This document shows positions 5,934 through 13,309 of a stretch of 37,171 nucleotides of DNA, one piece after another. Both the position numbers and the translations under genes were made by a program. The stretch spans positions 1 through 37,171 of the forward strand of contig JAFQBE010000028.1 in NCBI GenBank assembly GCA_017416765.1, in the 5' to 3' direction. Under the pieces are notes generated by a model, which had not been told where the DNA came from, made no database searches, and saw only the letters and a list, made by a program, of their open reading frames with translations. How positions within the stretch are numbered: the stretch's first letter is position 1; each line of letters starts with the position of its first letter. This stretch comes from Clostridia bacterium. Its GTDB lineage: Bacteria > Bacillota > Clostridia > Oscillospirales > Acutalibacteraceae.

Positions 5934-7628
5934 ATGTCAGAAACAAATTATGCAGATATGCTGCCTATTAAACCGCCGCAGGGCATTTTTGATATGGCTG
6001 AGCGGCACTGGAAAGATACAAACGCATTAGTTATGAATGTTGATTGGCTACGTGACCCCATAACCGAGCTTAAAAACAGAGCTGTTCATTGCCATTGCAC
6101 AGCTTGCAACGAAAGTTTTTATTGTGATTATACACCCGGCGGTACATGCTGCTTTTCACGGTCGCCATACGGATTTTTTAATTACAGAACAAACGAACAT
6201 GTCACCAGCTACAATAACACGCTGTGCCCTGAATGCGGCGCACCGGTAAAAGCTATAGCTATATCAGATATGTACAGTGACGGTCATCAACTCGGCTGTA
6301 AAACCTTCGTTGCCGTACAGAAAATTGAAAATAAATTATGCATTATATCATGGTGGTTACAAAAATCAGTAAATAAAAAAGGTGAAATATCAATCGAATC
6401 CCGTCCGCGTGAAGCTTACATTGCGGAAGGTAAAAAATTGATTAGAGTGGCAGGTTGCCAAAGGTATTTTTACAGTTATTCATACTACAACAAATGGGAA
6501 CCGCGCAAACGATACGACGATACACTTTGCGAAGTTGATGAAAATTTCATATTGCCGTTTGGTGAAGAAGTGCTTATCGGTACCGCCTGCGAAAACAGCA
6601 AGCTGGATATTTTTGCAAAAGGCAGCGACAGAATGATAGTAAGCTATCTTCGCCTTTGGCAGAAACACCCAAACATCGAAAACCTTGTAATGCAGGGGCA
6701 TAGCGACCTTGTGAATGAAGCTCTCACCACTGCAAAGGACTGTACAAAAGGTTATAACTATCGAAACTGGCGCGGCAGCACAAACACTGATGCTTTCGAT
6801 TTCAAAAAGGCAAGACCGCACGAAATGCTGAGACTATCTAAAGAGCAATACAGAGCCGTAGTGAAGAATAACCTCTCCCTTGCGCTTATACAGGATTTAG
6901 AACTCTATCATAAATATGATTGCAGAGTAACGGCAGACAACATAGAAAAAATAAGTAAAAATTTCAAATACCGCTACAGCGAATTTACAGAAACAGGCGA
7001 ATCATTAATTACAGCTTTTAATTATCTTGAGCGGCAAGAGAAAAAATACCCGGGTTTGAAATCACGCATCGAAGTCGAAACATTGCTCGACTACTGGGCG
7101 CTTTGCCAAGAGCGTGATATAGACTACGATGACCCCAAAAACAGATACCCTCAGAATCTTGTTGCAAAGCATGACCAGCTTGTTTCGCTGATTAAATTTG
7201 AAAAAAGCCAAGAACTGATTAAGAAATTCAAAGCCCGCTCGAAACAGCTTGCTCCGTTCGCCTTTGCAGACGAAGAAACCGGTCTGATGATTACCGCTTG
7301 TCCCGATGAGGAGCAGCTGATAAATGAAGGCGAAAAGCTCGACCATTGTGTTGCTACATATGCGGATAGCCATGCCGAAGGCAAAACAGCAATATTCTTT
7401 ATCCGCCACATTGATGCCCCGGGCACTCCGTTTTTTACACTTGAGCTTGATGAAAAAACTTACCGTGTAAGGCAAAACAGAGGAAGCCATAACTGCGCTC
7501 GAACACCTGAGGTTAAAGCATTTGAGGAAAAGTGGCTTGCATACCTCAAAACAAACAACATCGGAAAGGAAGTCAAAAAGAATGGAAAACGCAATCGTAA
7601 ATCAGAACTCACAGCAGCTGTCGCATGA
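5934..7628 (+). CDS. PcfJ-like protein
   Basis: The 564-residue protein has an N-terminal zinc-binding part (CHCTACNESFYC, later CPECG, about residues 50-105), a long helical middle and the conserved PcfJ C-terminal domain. That domain shows the HCVATYADSHAEGKTAIFF signature, then FFTLEL and VRQNRGSHN motifs (about 475-545). PcfJ was named from the conjugative plasmid pCF10, and its biochemical role is unknown. It is common in early regions of Firmicute prophages next to PcfK. GAGAGGTG precedes the ATG. It overlaps the next gene by 47 bases. Confidence 0.85.
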   Translation: MSETNYADMLPIKPPQGIFDMAERHWKDTNALVMNVDWLRDPITELKNRAVHCHCTACNESFYCDYTPGGTCCFSRSPYGFFNYRTNEHVTSYNNTLCPECGAPVKAIAISDMYSDGHQLGCKTFVAVQKIENKLCIISWWLQKSVNKKGEISIESRPREAYIAEGKKLIRVAGCQRYFYSYSYYNKWEPRKRYDDTLCEVDENFILPFGEEVLIGTACENSKLDIFAKGSDRMIVSYLRLWQKHPNIENLVMQGHSDLVNEALTTAKDCTKGYNYRNWRGSTNTDAFDFKKARPHEMLRLSKEQYRAVVKNNLSLALIQDLELYHKYDCRVTADNIEKISKNFKYRYSEFTETGESLITAFNYLERQEKKYPGLKSRIEVETLLDYWALCQERDIDYDDPKNRYPQNLVAKHDQLVSLIKFEKSQELIKKFKARSKQLAPFAFADEETGLMITACPDEEQLINEGEKLDHCVATYADSHAEGKTAIFFIRHIDAPGTPFFTLELDEKTYRVRQNRGSHNCARTPEVKAFEEKWLAYLKTNNIGKEVKKNGKRNRKSELTAAVA

Positions 7629-8598
7629 TAACAGAATTGAGGATATAACCAATAAAATAAAGTGGAAAACTGCACAAGCTCAACGCTTTGCGCTTGAATA
7701 CGCTATTGAAATCGGCGGTTATCTTACCGAAGCAAAGGCCCTTCTCCCACATGGTGAGTGGGGCAACTGGCTCAAAAACAAAGTCAATTATTCTCACTCA
7801 ACAGCAATAAACTTTATGAAGTTGTATGAAGAATACGGAAATTCACAAGAAAGCCTGTTTTCTTCAAATTCACAAGCAGTTATGAATTTGCCTTATACCA
7901 AAGCTCTCCGTTTGCTTGCTATCCCGGAAGATGAGCGTGAGCAGTTTGTTGAAGAAAACAACGTTGAAGAAATGTCTACACGTGAGCTTGAAAAAGCCAT
8001 AAAAGAGCGTGATGAAGCCAAGGCAAAGCTTGAGGATATGCTCGACCTTCAGGCAGAAAAGGAAAAAGCAGAAAGCATGCTTGAATATAACCGTGATAAG
8101 GTAAAGGACCTCAACGAAACCGTGGACAGTCTCTCCAAAGAAATTGCGGCTTACAAGGACAAGCTTGATAAAGCCAAAGCTGCCGAGAAAAAAGCAAAAG
8201 ACAATCTCAAAGCCCTCAAAGAAAACCCCGAAATTCCGCAGGAAGTTACGGACAAGCTCAAGGCCGAAGCAGAAGCCAAGGCAACAGCAGAGGCATCCGC
8301 AGAAATTGAAAAGAAACTTGCCGATGCCAACAGCAAAATTGAAGCTGCTAACCTTGCAAAACAGGCTGCCGAGCGTGATGCAGCCAAAGCACAGCAAAGT
8401 GCCGAAGAACTGAAAAAGCAGTTGCAAATGAGCAGCCCCGATGTTGCTGAATTCAAGGTGCTTTTTGCTGCAGTACAGGAAAACATGTCAAAGCTTAAAG
8501 CAGTTTACAGCAGAATAGCTGCCGCCGATAGTGAGCTTGGCGCAAAACTTGGTGCTGCTATCAGTGCATTTATAAATCAATGCAATGAGGTGAGCTGA
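7582..8598 (+). CDS. DUF3102-type protein with long coiled coil
   Basis: Residues about 15-120 form a DUF3102 domain (FALEYAIEIGGYLTEAKALLPHGEWGNWL, KVNYSHSTAINFMKLYEEYG), a helical fold shared with ParB/KorB-like DNA-binding parts of phage and plasmid proteins. From about 135 to 300 it is a continuous, Lys/Glu/Ala-rich coiled coil with a short helical tail. The ATG at 7582 has AAAGGAAG upstream; the frame extends to 7522 inside pcfJ without a good ribosome site. A DNA-binding role in replication or segregation is possible (inference). Confidence 0.8.
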   Translation: MENAIVNQNSQQLSHDNRIEDITNKIKWKTAQAQRFALEYAIEIGGYLTEAKALLPHGEWGNWLKNKVNYSHSTAINFMKLYEEYGNSQESLFSSNSQAVMNLPYTKALRLLAIPEDEREQFVEENNVEEMSTRELEKAIKERDEAKAKLEDMLDLQAEKEKAESMLEYNRDKVKDLNETVDSLSKEIAAYKDKLDKAKAAEKKAKDNLKALKENPEIPQEVTDKLKAEAEAKATAEASAEIEKKLADANSKIEAANLAKQAAERDAAKAQQSAEELKKQLQMSSPDVAEFKVLFAAVQENMSKLKAVYSRIAAADSELGAKLGAAISAFINQCNEVS

Positions 8599-8599
8599 T

Positions 8600-9004
8600 A
8601 TGCCTTGGATGAGTGAAGCAGATATATGCGAAATGTATAAAAGTGCAAAGGACCAGCGGGCGCAAATCAATATACTGGCGCAGCTGAACGCTTGTAAAAC
8701 AGAAACAATAAGAAATATCCTGCTCAAAAACGGAATAACACCTGTTGAACCTCGTAAAGTAAAGCACCATAGCAAGCAGCGTAAGCTGTGGAGCGTGGAA
8801 GAATTGTTGCAGCTTCAGCATCTGATAAATGAAGGCAAAAACAACAAAGAGCTTTCCGAACGATTTGACCGCAGTATCGGTGCAATTCGCTGTGTCAGAG
8901 CAAAACTGAACCCCGAAATTATTGCGAACCCTTCGGAGAACATAAAAATTGCAATTGAAATATTTAAGAATAACGGAGGTGTGCTGTTGAATGAAACAGC
9001 TTAA
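8600..9004 (+). CDS. HTH/SANT-like DNA-binding protein
   Basis: The 134 residues contain two helical modules: an N-terminal helix-turn-helix (ADICEMYKSAKDQRAQINIL, then AQLNACKTETIRNILLKNGI) and a Myb/SANT- or GcrA-like domain (WSVEELLQLQHLINEGKNNK, then ELSERFDRSIGAIRCVRAKL). The second has the W...I...IG.R spacing of that fold. It starts one base after the DUF3102 stop behind GAGGTGAG. Likely an early transcription regulator. Confidence 0.7.
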   Translation: MPWMSEADICEMYKSAKDQRAQINILAQLNACKTETIRNILLKNGITPVEPRKVKHHSKQRKLWSVEELLQLQHLINEGKNNKELSERFDRSIGAIRCVRAKLNPEIIANPSENIKIAIEIFKNNGGVLLNETA

Positions 9005-9137
9005 CTATAAGCGTTTGAAAAATGCAAAATCAAGAGCTTTGCGTGAAGCAAAACGCAGGTGCAAAGGGAAACCGGACCGTGAGCGGCATCAGATGTTCAT
9101 TAAGCTGTGGGAGCAATATCTTTCGGAGGAGATATAA
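8991..9137 (+). CDS. Small basic protein (48 aa)
   Basis: The frame starts inside the end of the previous gene (14-base overlap) with GGAGG about 12 bases upstream. It encodes a very basic helical peptide (LKNAKSRALREAKRRCKGKP) ending LWEQYLSEEI. Short genes of this type are usual in clostridial phage early operons. Function unknown; nucleic-acid binding is plausible from charge. Confidence 0.55.
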   Translation: MKQLNYKRLKNAKSRALREAKRRCKGKPDRERHQMFIKLWEQYLSEEI

Positions 9138-9182
9138 GTGTGAAAGACACCGTACAAACCTTCGCTTTACGAAACCAATAAA

Positions 9183-9389
9183 GTGAAAAACTCAATTTAC
9201 ATACCGCAGCCAAGTCAATACGGCTATCTTATCCGGGTAAATCACCCTGAAATACTACCGCATTACGAAGCTTATAAAGAAATGATAGGTCAGCCGAAAC
9301 ACTTCACTATATCCCGCGATGAGCGGCTTGGCTTTGAACATCTTGTGCTTTGCGGATATTACCCCGAAATTAAATTGAAAAGAACATAG
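9183..9389 (+). CDS. Small phage protein of unknown function
   Basis: The 68-residue frame (VKNSIYIPQPSQYGYLIRV, then a helix and DERLGFEHLVL) resembles a common family of short phage proteins of unknown function. The GTG start lacks a clear ribosome site. The same frame stays open for 13 more codons upstream (reading KTPYKPSLYETNK), where GTG at 9138 is followed at once by TGA (9141-9143), so the N-terminus may have been cut by mutation. An overlapping 13-codon frame from GTG 9140 ends at 9181 and could couple translation. It stops with TAG. Confidence 0.6.
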   Translation: MKNSIYIPQPSQYGYLIRVNHPEILPHYEAYKEMIGQPKHFTISRDERLGFEHLVLCGYYPEIKLKRT

Positions 9390-9402
9390 GAGCTTTTTAT
9401 AT

Positions 9403-9708
9403 ATGACTTTTGAAGAAGCCGGCAAAATTATCTGCAAATTCATTAATAACAATATTGGCATAAGAAACGGGAAACATCTGCTGTTTGCTGCATTTCATAA
9501 AGCCCTTGAAGCAATTGCGATACAGATACCCCGGAAAGCTATACCGTTTAAAGTTAATGCTGCTTTTATAAAAATCCGTAACGAAACGCATTACAAAAAT
9601 AAGACCATATTCATCTGCCCTGTATGCCAACAGTTTATAAGCCTTTCAAACAAGCATTGCCACCATTGTGGCAAAAAAATAGATTGGAGTGATAACTATG
9701 TCGAGTAA
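9403..9708 (+). CDS. Zinc-ribbon protein of unknown function
   Basis: The N-terminal 70 residues are helical and mildly hydrophobic. The C-terminus is a zinc ribbon with CPVCQQF and CHHCGKK (about 73-92). TAGGAG lies upstream of the ATG. It overlaps the next gene by 11 bases. Function unknown. Confidence 0.65.
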   Translation: MTFEEAGKIICKFINNNIGIRNGKHLLFAAFHKALEAIAIQIPRKAIPFKVNAAFIKIRNETHYKNKTIFICPVCQQFISLSNKHCHHCGKKIDWSDNYVE

Positions 9709-9880
9709 ACTTAAACCGTGCCCAAAATGTGGCGAAGAAATGTCTATTGAATATGCTTGCGGTGAATATTTTGTTCTTCCAACAAACAGAGGTTGTTATT
9801 TTTGCGACGGATTTAATGAAATGCATTCAAGCGAAGAACAGGAAATCGAAGCTTGGAACAGGAGAGCTGATAATGGCTGA
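9698..9880 (+). CDS. Lar-like restriction alleviation family protein
   Basis: The 60-residue protein opens LKPCPKCGEEMSIEY, has a second Cys pair around GCYFCDGF and closes with the family signature EQEIEAWNRRAD. That is the layout of Lar restriction-alleviation proteins, which in Rac prophage modulate type I restriction. Many family members in Firmicute phages are untested. GGAG ends 8 bases before ATG 9698; a GTG at 9689 is in frame but overlaps that site. Confidence 0.75.
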   Translation: MSSKLKPCPKCGEEMSIEYACGEYFVLPTNRGCYFCDGFNEMHSSEEQEIEAWNRRADNG

Positions 9881-10004
9881 AAAAACAATTAATCCCAACT
9901 GCAACATAAACATTCTGCATCAGGAGCGCACAGGCGAACCGCTTGACTGTAACAGCTGCACAATGGAATGTGAATTCAAGAAAGGAATAAAAACCGATGT
10001 TTAA
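9873..10004 (+). CDS. Small Cys-rich protein (43 aa)
   Basis: The ATG overlaps the end of the Lar-like gene, with AGGAG about 9 bases upstream. The peptide has four Cys (NPNCNIN, LDCNSCTMECEF), suggesting a small zinc-binding knuckle. It overlaps the following gene by 8 bases. No family recognised. Confidence 0.55.
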   Translation: MAEKTINPNCNINILHQERTGEPLDCNSCTMECEFKKGIKTDV

Positions 10005-10227
10005 AAAAGCTAAAAAGAAAATCCGCTTTTATAAGCTTGTACTGTTTGAAGTGCTTGAAACGCTGGTAACTATATGCATGCACTTTAACGATATAGAACA
10101 ACACCATTATCACCGAAATTACCCGCCACATATGATAATGCATGCCCGTTCACTCAAGGCATTATCAAAGGAGTTAAGAAAGGATTTATACGAAGATGAA
10201 GGTAAAGAAAGCGATAGATTTATTTAA
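9997..10227 (+). CDS. Small basic His-rich protein (76 aa)
   Basis: The protein starts MFKKAKKKIRFYKLVLF, continues with a helix and a His-rich segment (MHFNDIEQHHYHRNYPPHM), and ends with a charged helix. AAAGGAATAAAAACCG precedes the ATG. No named domain. It overlaps the next frame by 32 bases. Confidence 0.55.
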   Translation: MFKKAKKKIRFYKLVLFEVLETLVTICMHFNDIEQHHYHRNYPPHMIMHARSLKALSKELRKDLYEDEGKESDRFI

Positions 10228-10777
10228 AAAACACGGAAGCATACACATACATGACGGTCCGGATTTTCAATAGATAACCGACGGTTCGGCAATATATCCC
10301 CTGTTTGAGCTTCCGGACTTTACGGAAGAAACAATATGTATTGCTTACGATATTGATTTCAAGAAGTCGGCGAAAATGAACATCAAGCGTTATCCCGACC
10401 TGCCTGAAAGCATAAACCTCGAAGATTCCATCAAAGAAGAAAAGGAAGTTGAAGAATACACAAAGTTCAGCTTGATTTACGGCGGACGCTGTTTAAAAGC
10501 GTTTGTTGCTGAGAACGGCATTGTGTTTATTGATTCCGCATACCTTGCGCCGCTATCCGATATTTCGTATGAGAATATAAGATACTTTGAGCGGACAAGC
10601 ACACAAGGTACAACATACATAGCAGTCAAGAACGGCCTTGAGCTGGTTGCGGCAATATTCCCGGTTAAGGTAATTGAAGATACTTTCGTGGCTGAAATTA
10701 ACACCTTTGCTCAGCTTTGCGAAACCACCTTCGATATTCAAAACCATAAGAAAGGCGGTGATGGCTTATGTGGGTAA
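10196..10777 (+). pseudogene. Early gene interrupted by an in-frame amber codon
   Basis: From ATG 10196 (GAAAGGA upstream) the frame reads MKVKKAIDLFKKHGSIHIHD then GPDFQ. It meets TAG at 10271-10273 and stays open to 10777 in the same frame. Read through, it is a 193-codon gene. The sequence right after the TAG (ITDGSAIYPLFELP) is clearly the continuation of one domain, and a Trp (TGG) at this place would fit the usual QW(I)xDG pattern. So a TGG-to-TAG change is likely. TAG is used as an ordinary stop at 9389, so wholesale recoding is not supported. Nonsense mutation, host suppression or sequence error remain possible. Confidence 0.7.
10376..10777 (+). CDS. Downstream part of the amber-split gene
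   Basis: This is the 133-residue segment from the first ATG after the amber codon. It has no convincing ribosome site (gtcggcgaaa precedes the ATG). Residues about 25-120 form a compact alpha/beta domain (FSLIYGGRCLKAFVAENGIV...TYIAVKNGLELVAAIFPV). It could be made by reinitiation if the fragment is functional. Function unknown. Confidence 0.5.
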   Translation: MNIKRYPDLPESINLEDSIKEEKEVEEYTKFSLIYGGRCLKAFVAENGIVFIDSAYLAPLSDISYENIRYFERTSTQGTTYIAVKNGLELVAAIFPVKVIEDTFVAEINTFAQLCETTFDIQNHKKGGDGLCG

Positions 10778-10905
10778 TATTTTTGCTGGCGGTATTTACG
10801 ACAGCAATAACAGCTCTTGTTTTCGCCTATGTTGCACACAGAGTAATTATGGCGATAGAAAACGACAGAACAAAAAATAAAAAAAGAAAGAAGAATAAAA
10901 AATGA
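10768..10905 (+). CDS. Single-pass small membrane protein (45 aa)
   Basis: MWVIFLLAVFTTAITALVFA forms one membrane helix (about 2-26), followed by a very basic cytoplasmic tail (TKNKKRKKNKK). GGCGGTG lies upstream. It overlaps the previous gene by 10 bases and the SPFH gene by 4 (ATGA), so it is translationally coupled to it. It may help place or regulate the SPFH protein at the membrane (inference). Confidence 0.6.
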   Translation: MWVIFLLAVFTTAITALVFAYVAHRVIMAIENDRTKNKKRKKNKK

Positions 10906-11771
10906 ATACAGTAGCAAAAGCAGTAATCGCATTAATAATAGCAGTTTCCCTTGTCGGCGGCATTTTCTGTGTTGCCTCAATGGAGCGCATCGGCGCAGGT
11001 ATGGTCGGTGTTGTTTATTCGATGAAAGACGGTGTGCAGGATAAAGTGTTGCAGCAGGGTGTACACTTCATAAATCCTTTTTTGAAGGTTGATGAATTCC
11101 CTGTTTCACAGCAGCAGCTTGTCCTAAGTAACAACCCTGCCGATTATAACAAGAGTTCGCACGATGACTGGCATGTTGATGCACCTGCTGACGGTGGTAT
11201 GGTAAAACTCAACCTCACAATCAATTATAATTTCATGCAGGATAAAGTCACCGGGCTTTATGACCGTTTCAGAGGTATGGACGGTGAAACACTTGTTGAA
11301 AATATGGTTCAGAACTCTATCATTGCCTACATAAAAGAAGTCACTCCGAAGTTCACCGTAATGGAAATCTATAGCACCAAACGTGCCGAAGTAGGTCAGG
11401 CCATTACCGAATATCTGAACACCAAGCTCAATGATGAATACGGTATCAATGTTTCAAGCGCACTTATTATTGATGTTCAGCTTGACGAAACACTTATGCA
11501 GAAGATACAGGCAAAGGAACAGGCAAAGCAGGACGCAGAAAAGGCAGAGCTTGATAAACAGACAGCAATTGCACAGGCTGAAACAGACAAGGTAAAGGCG
11601 CAGGCAAAGGCTGATGTGGCTCTTATTGCAGCAAAAGCTGAAGCTGAAGCCAACAAGCTGAAAAGTGACAGTATCACCGATGAGCTTATCAAAATGAAAG
11701 AAGCCGAAGCAAGACTTAAACACGGCTGGGTCGAAGTACAGGGCGCAGACAGCGTAGTGACAACCGATTAA
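10902..11771 (+). CDS. SPFH/prohibitin (band 7) domain protein
   Basis: Residues about 7-28 form an N-terminal membrane anchor, residues 30-200 an SPFH/band-7 domain (GVVYSMKDGVQDKVLQQGVH, later VNLTINYNF-like beta strands and VSSALIIDVQL). A charged coiled coil rich in Ala/Lys/Glu follows (about 200-270). Proteins of this family form ring or cage scaffolds on the membrane; HflK/HflC, which modulate FtsH proteolysis, are the best-known bacterial members. In a phage it could alter host proteolysis or membrane organisation during lysis-lysogeny choice (inference). Confidence 0.88.
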   Translation: MNTVAKAVIALIIAVSLVGGIFCVASMERIGAGMVGVVYSMKDGVQDKVLQQGVHFINPFLKVDEFPVSQQQLVLSNNPADYNKSSHDDWHVDAPADGGMVKLNLTINYNFMQDKVTGLYDRFRGMDGETLVENMVQNSIIAYIKEVTPKFTVMEIYSTKRAEVGQAITEYLNTKLNDEYGINVSSALIIDVQLDETLMQKIQAKEQAKQDAEKAELDKQTAIAQAETDKVKAQAKADVALIAAKAEAEANKLKSDSITDELIKMKEAEARLKHGWVEVQGADSVVTTD

Positions 11772-11967
11772 AACAATAAAATTTACAGTAAATTCCCCTC
11801 TTGAGCGGCTCTGCCAAATGCGGCAGAGCCGTGAGGACTATATAACCTATTATATATAAATACATTATACACACCCTTTTCGGGCAAAAAATCAAGGCGA
11901 GTGTGGCTCGCTTGACGGCCTTGTATTGTATAGTATTTCATCAACGAAAAAAGAGAAGGAGCAAAAA
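11772..11967. other. Intergenic region before the replication genes
   Basis: These 196 bp are the largest non-coding gap in the early region. They hold a perfect 10-bp hairpin (cggctctgcc 11806-11815 / ggcagagccg 11822-11831) with no T run, an AT-rich stretch (11838-11873), and a smaller nested hairpin around gcgagtgtggctcgc (about 11896-11910). Position and structure make it a candidate origin or control region for the HUH Rep encoded at 12371. Confidence 0.4.
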
Positions 11968-12354
11968 ATGAATTCAAAAGAGTATGCGAATAAAAATCAG
12001 TCAGTCCGTCTGTCTGCACCTGAAATTGCAGTAGTGCTTGAAAGAAGATATGAAATTGAAAATCTTGCAGGCGGAGCTGCTTACCTTCCACTGTACCGTG
12101 CGATATGCGGAGTGATGTCAAAAGTGTTTGTAATTCACCCGGACTGCATTATGAAAATCAAAGATGAAAAGATTTCCGCGCTGGATGTACAAGCTGTTTA
12201 CAGAAATCTTACCGGCGCACATATAGAGTGGGTTGCGGAAAAATACAAAAGCCGCACCGAACGAATTGAAAACTTTACCCAATGGATGAGAACCACGCTT
12301 TATTTTTCCCCGGAAGATATGGAGCTGGATTACATAAACGAACTTGGCTGTTAA
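11968..12354 (+). CDS. DUF6017-like replication-associated protein
   Basis: The 128-residue protein resembles the C-terminal domain (DUF6017) found behind RepA/DnaB-like replication proteins of Firmicute elements. It has a helix with conserved ISALDVQAVYRNLTGAHIEW followed by RTERIENFTQWMRTTLY, equivalent to the usual I.a.dV...l..l...hi..v...n...i.n...yl...L pattern. Here it stands alone, without the helix-turn-helix partner. AGAAGGAGC precedes the ATG. Placed directly before the Rep gene. Assignment is from pattern memory only. Confidence 0.5.
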   Translation: MNSKEYANKNQSVRLSAPEIAVVLERRYEIENLAGGAAYLPLYRAICGVMSKVFVIHPDCIMKIKDEKISALDVQAVYRNLTGAHIEWVAEKYKSRTERIENFTQWMRTTLYFSPEDMELDYINELGC

Positions 12355-12370
12355 AGCAGGAGTTGATTAA

Positions 12371-13297
12371 ATGCAAATCAGAAACAAAAAGACGATAAGC
12401 GGCCCGATGCTTGAAGTGGATTATTACCCGGTGTTCAGTGATGGTCGCCGCATCCCGACAAGGGCGAAAAAGACAAAGCCCTCAACACAAGCGCAGGAAA
12501 AATACAACCGTGCGCAAGCTAAGAAGAAAATAGTTCGCCTTGTTAATGCGAATTTTGATAATACAGATTATTTTGTTCACCCGACATATGAGGATTGGCA
12601 AGCACCTCAGACCGAAGAACAGGCACGCAGAGATATAGTTAATTATCTGCGCCGAATCAAAACCAAAAGAAAAACCGAGCTGAAAAAAGTTACCGCCGAG
12701 CTGGCAGAGATTGAAGAAATCTGCAAAGGTAATATAAGCAAATTCACCGCCGCACGTCTGGACAAGCTCAGGCACAAGGTCAAAAAGCTGTCCGAGCCGT
12801 TCAAGTACATATATGTTATGGAGCGTCAGGAATATAAAAGCGGCAAGCGCAAAGGTCAGCTCAATTTTCATTTTCATTTGTTCGCTACTGCCGGGCTTGA
12901 CGCGGAAACAATGGAATCAATGTGGCCGTACCGCATTAATTGCAACCGCTATCAGCCGGAAAAGTTCGGATTTGAAGCAGCGGCAAAGTACATAGCTAAA
13001 GACCCTTGCGGAAACAAGAGCTTTGCTTATTCAAAAAACCTTACTCAGCCTGTTGTAAAAGAGCCGAAGGACGGCAAGGTTACAAAAAGATATGTTGAGC
13101 GGATTGCCCGTGAGCGTGTTGATGATAAAGAATACTGGGAAAAGAAATTCAAGGGCTACCGTTTTGTAAAACTCATAAAGAAATTCAATGAGTTTAATCT
13201 CAACTGGTATGTAAGTGTGATTATGGTCAAAGCCGATACAGGTCAACCGCTTGTAAATCCCGATGCATATGACGATTGGCTTGATGATGTATGTTAA
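12371..13297 (+). CDS. HUH-type replication initiator (rolling-circle Rep)
   Basis: The 308-residue protein shows the HUH nickase metal motif in LNFHFHLF (His167, His169) and a downstream catalytic segment AAAKYIAKD (Tyr207, Lys210). These match the REP_ORF2/G2P type of rolling-circle initiator. The N-terminal 60 residues are basic, and a helical insert separates motif I (about 61-75) from the HUH. It should nick the phage origin and stay bound to the 5' end. No helicase, primase or polymerase gene is visible nearby, so it is the main replication candidate. Confidence 0.8.
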   Translation: MQIRNKKTISGPMLEVDYYPVFSDGRRIPTRAKKTKPSTQAQEKYNRAQAKKKIVRLVNANFDNTDYFVHPTYEDWQAPQTEEQARRDIVNYLRRIKTKRKTELKKVTAELAEIEEICKGNISKFTAARLDKLRHKVKKLSEPFKYIYVMERQEYKSGKRKGQLNFHFHLFATAGLDAETMESMWPYRINCNRYQPEKFGFEAAAKYIAKDPCGNKSFAYSKNLTQPVVKEPKDGKVTKRYVERIARERVDDKEYWEKKFKGYRFVKLIKKFNEFNLNWYVSVIMVKADTGQPLVNPDAYDDWLDDVC

Positions 13298-13309
13298 GGA
13301 GGAGTGCTT

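Noticed and set aside
5934-7628. PcfJ and PcfK as evidence that the element is conjugative
   Set aside because: No relaxase, coupling protein or type IV secretion genes are present, while complete phage head, tail and lysis modules are.
8144-8486. Long open frames in other phases inside the DUF3102 coiled-coil gene
   Set aside because: They are by-products of the Lys/Ala/Glu-rich repeat; no start signals, and the sense frame is clearly the gene.
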